A stretch of DNA of 64,000 bases. Source: Streptomyces griseoruber. GTDB taxonomy: Bacteria; Actinomycetota; Actinomycetes; Streptomycetales; Streptomycetaceae. A program made the translations under genes and the position numbers. The stretch's first letter is position 1. Each line of letters opens with the position of its first letter. The stretch spans positions 215,606 to 279,605 of the forward strand of contig NZ_KQ948769.1 of assembly GCF_001514205.1 (NCBI RefSeq), given 5' to 3'. Below are positions 62,604 to 64,000 of the stretch, one piece after another. Below the pieces are notes generated by a model. It searched no databases, was not told where the DNA came from, and saw only the letters and a program-made list of their open reading frames with translations.

Positions 62604-63630
62604 GGTACGCGAAGTCCCCGACCCCCGGCCGACCCCCCACGGAGTGGTCGTGCGGGTGGAAGCCACCGGCCTCTGCCGAAGCGACTGGCACGGCTGGATG
62701 GGCCACGACCCCGACATCGTCCTCCCGCACGTCCCCGGCCATGAACTCGCCGGAACCGTCGAGGAGACCGGCGCCGGCGTCACCCGCTGGCGCCCCGGTG
62801 ACCGGGTCACCGTCCCCTTCGTGTGCGGCTGCGGAAGCTGCCCGTCCTGCGCGGCCGGTGATCACCAGGTGTGCGAGCGCCAGACCCAGCCCGGCTTCAC
62901 GCACTGGGGCTCCTTCGCCCAGTACGTGGCCCTGGACCACGCCGATGTGAACCTGGTCGCGATCCCGGACGACCTGTCGTACGGCACGGCGGCCTCCCTC
63001 GGCTGCCGGTTCGCCACCGCGTTCCGGGCGGTCGTGCAGCAGGGCCGGGTCGCGGCGGGGGAGTGGGTCGCGGTGCACGGCTGCGGCGGGGTCGGCCTGT
63101 CCGCGGTGATGATCGCGGCGGCGAGCGGGGCCCGGGTGGTCGCGGTGGACGTGTCGCCCCGGGCGCTGGAGCTGGCGCGGACCTTCGGCGCGGCGGAGTG
63201 CGTGGACGCGACGGGCGTGGCGGACACGGCGGCGGCGGTCCGTGACCTCACCGGCGGCGGCGCCCATCTCTCCCTGGACGCCCTCGGTTCCCCGGCCACC
63301 TGCGCGGCCTCGGTGAACGGACTGCGGCGCCGGGGCCGCCACCTCCAGGTCGGCCTGCTGCCCTCGCCCGAGGGCACCACCCCCGTCCCGCTGGCCCGTG
63401 CCATCGCCCTCGAACTGGAGATCCTCGGCAGCCACGGCATGGCCGCGCACACCTACCCCGCGATGCTGGAGGCGGTCCGGGCCGGGGTCCTGCGCCCCGA
63501 CCTCCTGGTGACCTCGACGATCACCCTGGACGCCGTACCCCGGGCGCTGGCGGAGATGGGGACGGCGCCGGGGTCCGGGGTCACCGTCATCGAGCCGTGG
63601 AGCCGTGGAGCCGAGGAGCTGACGAGTTGA
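62563..63630 (+). CDS. Zinc-dependent alcohol dehydrogenase
   Basis: 355 residues of the medium-chain dehydrogenase family. Catalytic zinc ligands in GLCRSDWHG and GHELAG; structural zinc cysteines in [20 protein letters not shown](P) Rossmann motif [15 protein letters not shown]. It oxidises an alcohol or reduces an aldehyde; substrate unknown. ATG 62563 has GGGAG 6 nt upstream. It lies downstream of mmpL but, given the repeat between them, need not share its function. Confidence 0.92.
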   Translation: MRAVVFEKYSEPAEVREVPDPRPTPHGVVVRVEATGLCRSDWHGWMGHDPDIVLPHVPGHELAGTVEETGAGVTRWRPGDRVTVPFVCGCGSCPSCAAGDHQVCERQTQPGFTHWGSFAQYVALDHADVNLVAIPDDLSYGTAASLGCRFATAFRAVVQQGRVAAGEWVAVHGCGGVGLSAVMIAAASGARVVAVDVSPRALELARTFGAAECVDATGVADTAAAVRDLTGGGAHLSLDALGSPATCAASVNGLRRRGRHLQVGLLPSPEGTTPVPLARAIALELEILGSHGMAAHTYPAMLEAVRAGVLRPDLLVTSTITLDAVPRALAEMGTAPGSGVTVIEPWSRGAEELTS

Positions 63631-63658
63631 CGAGCTGAGGAGCCGAGGGCGGACGGCA

Positions 63659-63686
63659 CCGTGCCCCGCGCGAGGGCGGGGCACGG
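63659..63686. terminator. Bidirectional terminator
   Basis: Perfect 11-bp stem CCGTGCCCCGC (63659-63669) with GCGGGGCACGG (63676-63686), 6-nt loop, between convergent genes. Confidence 0.8.
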
Positions 63687-63707
63687 AACGGCGCGGGGAA
63701 GGCGAGG

Positions 63708-63908
63708 TCAGTCGGATCTGCGTCCGCGGTTGCCCGGCCGGGCGGCGGCCCAGGCGTGGACGGTGGCGGCGTACCAGTAGGGCTTGCCGCCGTCGACGCG
63801 GTCGGGCGGGGGGAGGAGTCCGTGCTTGCGGTAGGACCGTACGGTGTCCGGCTGCACCTTGATGTGCGCCGCGATCTCCTTGTAGGACCAGAGCCTTCGG
63901 TCGGTCAT
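63708..63908 (-). CDS. Small helix-turn-helix (MerR/excisionase-like) protein
   Basis: 66 residues. ATG 63908 has GGGAGGTG 8 nt upstream. MTDRRLWSYKEIAAHIKVQP-DTVRSYRKHGLLPPPDRVDGGKPYW is a winged HTH of the MerR/excisionase type, followed by a short basic tail. Such lone domains occur as AlpA/BldC-like regulators or excisionases; no integrase is seen here, so a BldC-like chromosomal regulator is more likely. The 92 bases to the window end show nothing else. Confidence 0.82.
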   Translation of the reverse strand: MTDRRLWSYKEIAAHIKVQPDTVRSYRKHGLLPPPDRVDGGKPYWYAATVHAWAAARPGNRGRRSD

Positions 63909-64000
63909 GAGTTGCACCTCCCTGCGCGCGCGGGGGTGGCGGCCGGGAGGCCGCCCGGGGGAGCCCGGCGCTGCGCTGGCGATCACCAAGCCTGTGCCCG

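Noticed and set aside
63708-63908. Excisionase of an integrated element
   Set aside because: No integrase, tRNA or attachment-site repeat is visible nearby, so an excisionase role is not supported.

Overview
The window is a stretch of Streptomyces (or close relative) chromosome. GC is about 70-73% with strong G/C bias at third codon positions. GTG starts and 4-bp GTGA stop/start overlaps are common, and there are typical actinobacterial families (PucR, PrsW, tandem GNAT, type VII secretion associated proteins). From memory, the gene order (methylcrotonyl-CoA carboxylase, TetR, acyl-CoA dehydrogenase, thioesterase, phosphatase, PucR, agmatinase, TPP enzyme ... ribose operon, recD, citrate synthase ... 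copper ATPase, PrsW) follows the SCO2777-to-SCO2729 part of the S. coelicolor chromosome. I could not check this by search.

Layout. 1-5.7 kb: branched-chain/odd-chain acyl-CoA catabolism (acyl-CoA carboxylase alpha and beta, TetR repressor with twin operators, acyl-CoA dehydrogenase, TesB). 5.7-11.7 kb: a phosphatase, then PucR facing a ureohydrolase-TPP enzyme pair that could belong to arginine/guanidino-acid breakdown, then a double GNAT protein. 11.7-27.7 kb: mostly exported and envelope functions (endonuclease I, GT39 glycosyltransferase, serine hydrolase, phytase-like esterase, fused ABC exporter, S28 tripeptidyl peptidase, GH3) plus a haloalkane dehalogenase. 26.8-32.3 kb: two LysR regulators flanking a tight exporter-EPSP synthase-acetyltransferase operon; the second LysR has a TTA codon at position 5. 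32.5-37 kb: LacI and a coupled Gfo/Idh-DUF993-TIM barrel operon of unknown substrate. 37.1-42 kb: a type VII secretion cargo operon encoding a polymorphic toxin with a scabin/pierisin-like ADP-ribosyltransferase tip and a candidate immunity protein. 42-45 kb: small orphan genes, a GntR gene broken by one stop codon, a secreted ricin-fold lectin and an alpha/beta hydrolase. 45.3-51.3 kb: the complete ribose operon rbsRACBKD on the minus strand under two LacI operators. 51.4-55.2 kb: recD2 and citrate synthase. 55.2-55.8 kb: no protein gene, but a two-hairpin RNA with C6 loops. 55.8-59.4 kb: copA-copZ behind a CsoR box, and prsW. 59.5-63.9 kb: TetR facing an MMPL exporter with twin operators, an alcohol dehydrogenase and a small HTH protein.

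Most interesting: (1) the ADP-ribosyltransferase toxin/immunity module at 37.1-40.5 kb, whose tip and immunity gene are visibly poorer in GC than the rest; (2) the EamA-EPSPS-GNAT operon, whose EPSPS has Ala where E. coli AroA has Gly96 and which could be a resistance set against an EPSPS-targeting compound; (3) the C6-loop RNA downstream of citrate synthase; (4) the DUF993 sugar pathway operon. No rRNA, tRNA, CRISPR array, transposase or prophage was seen.
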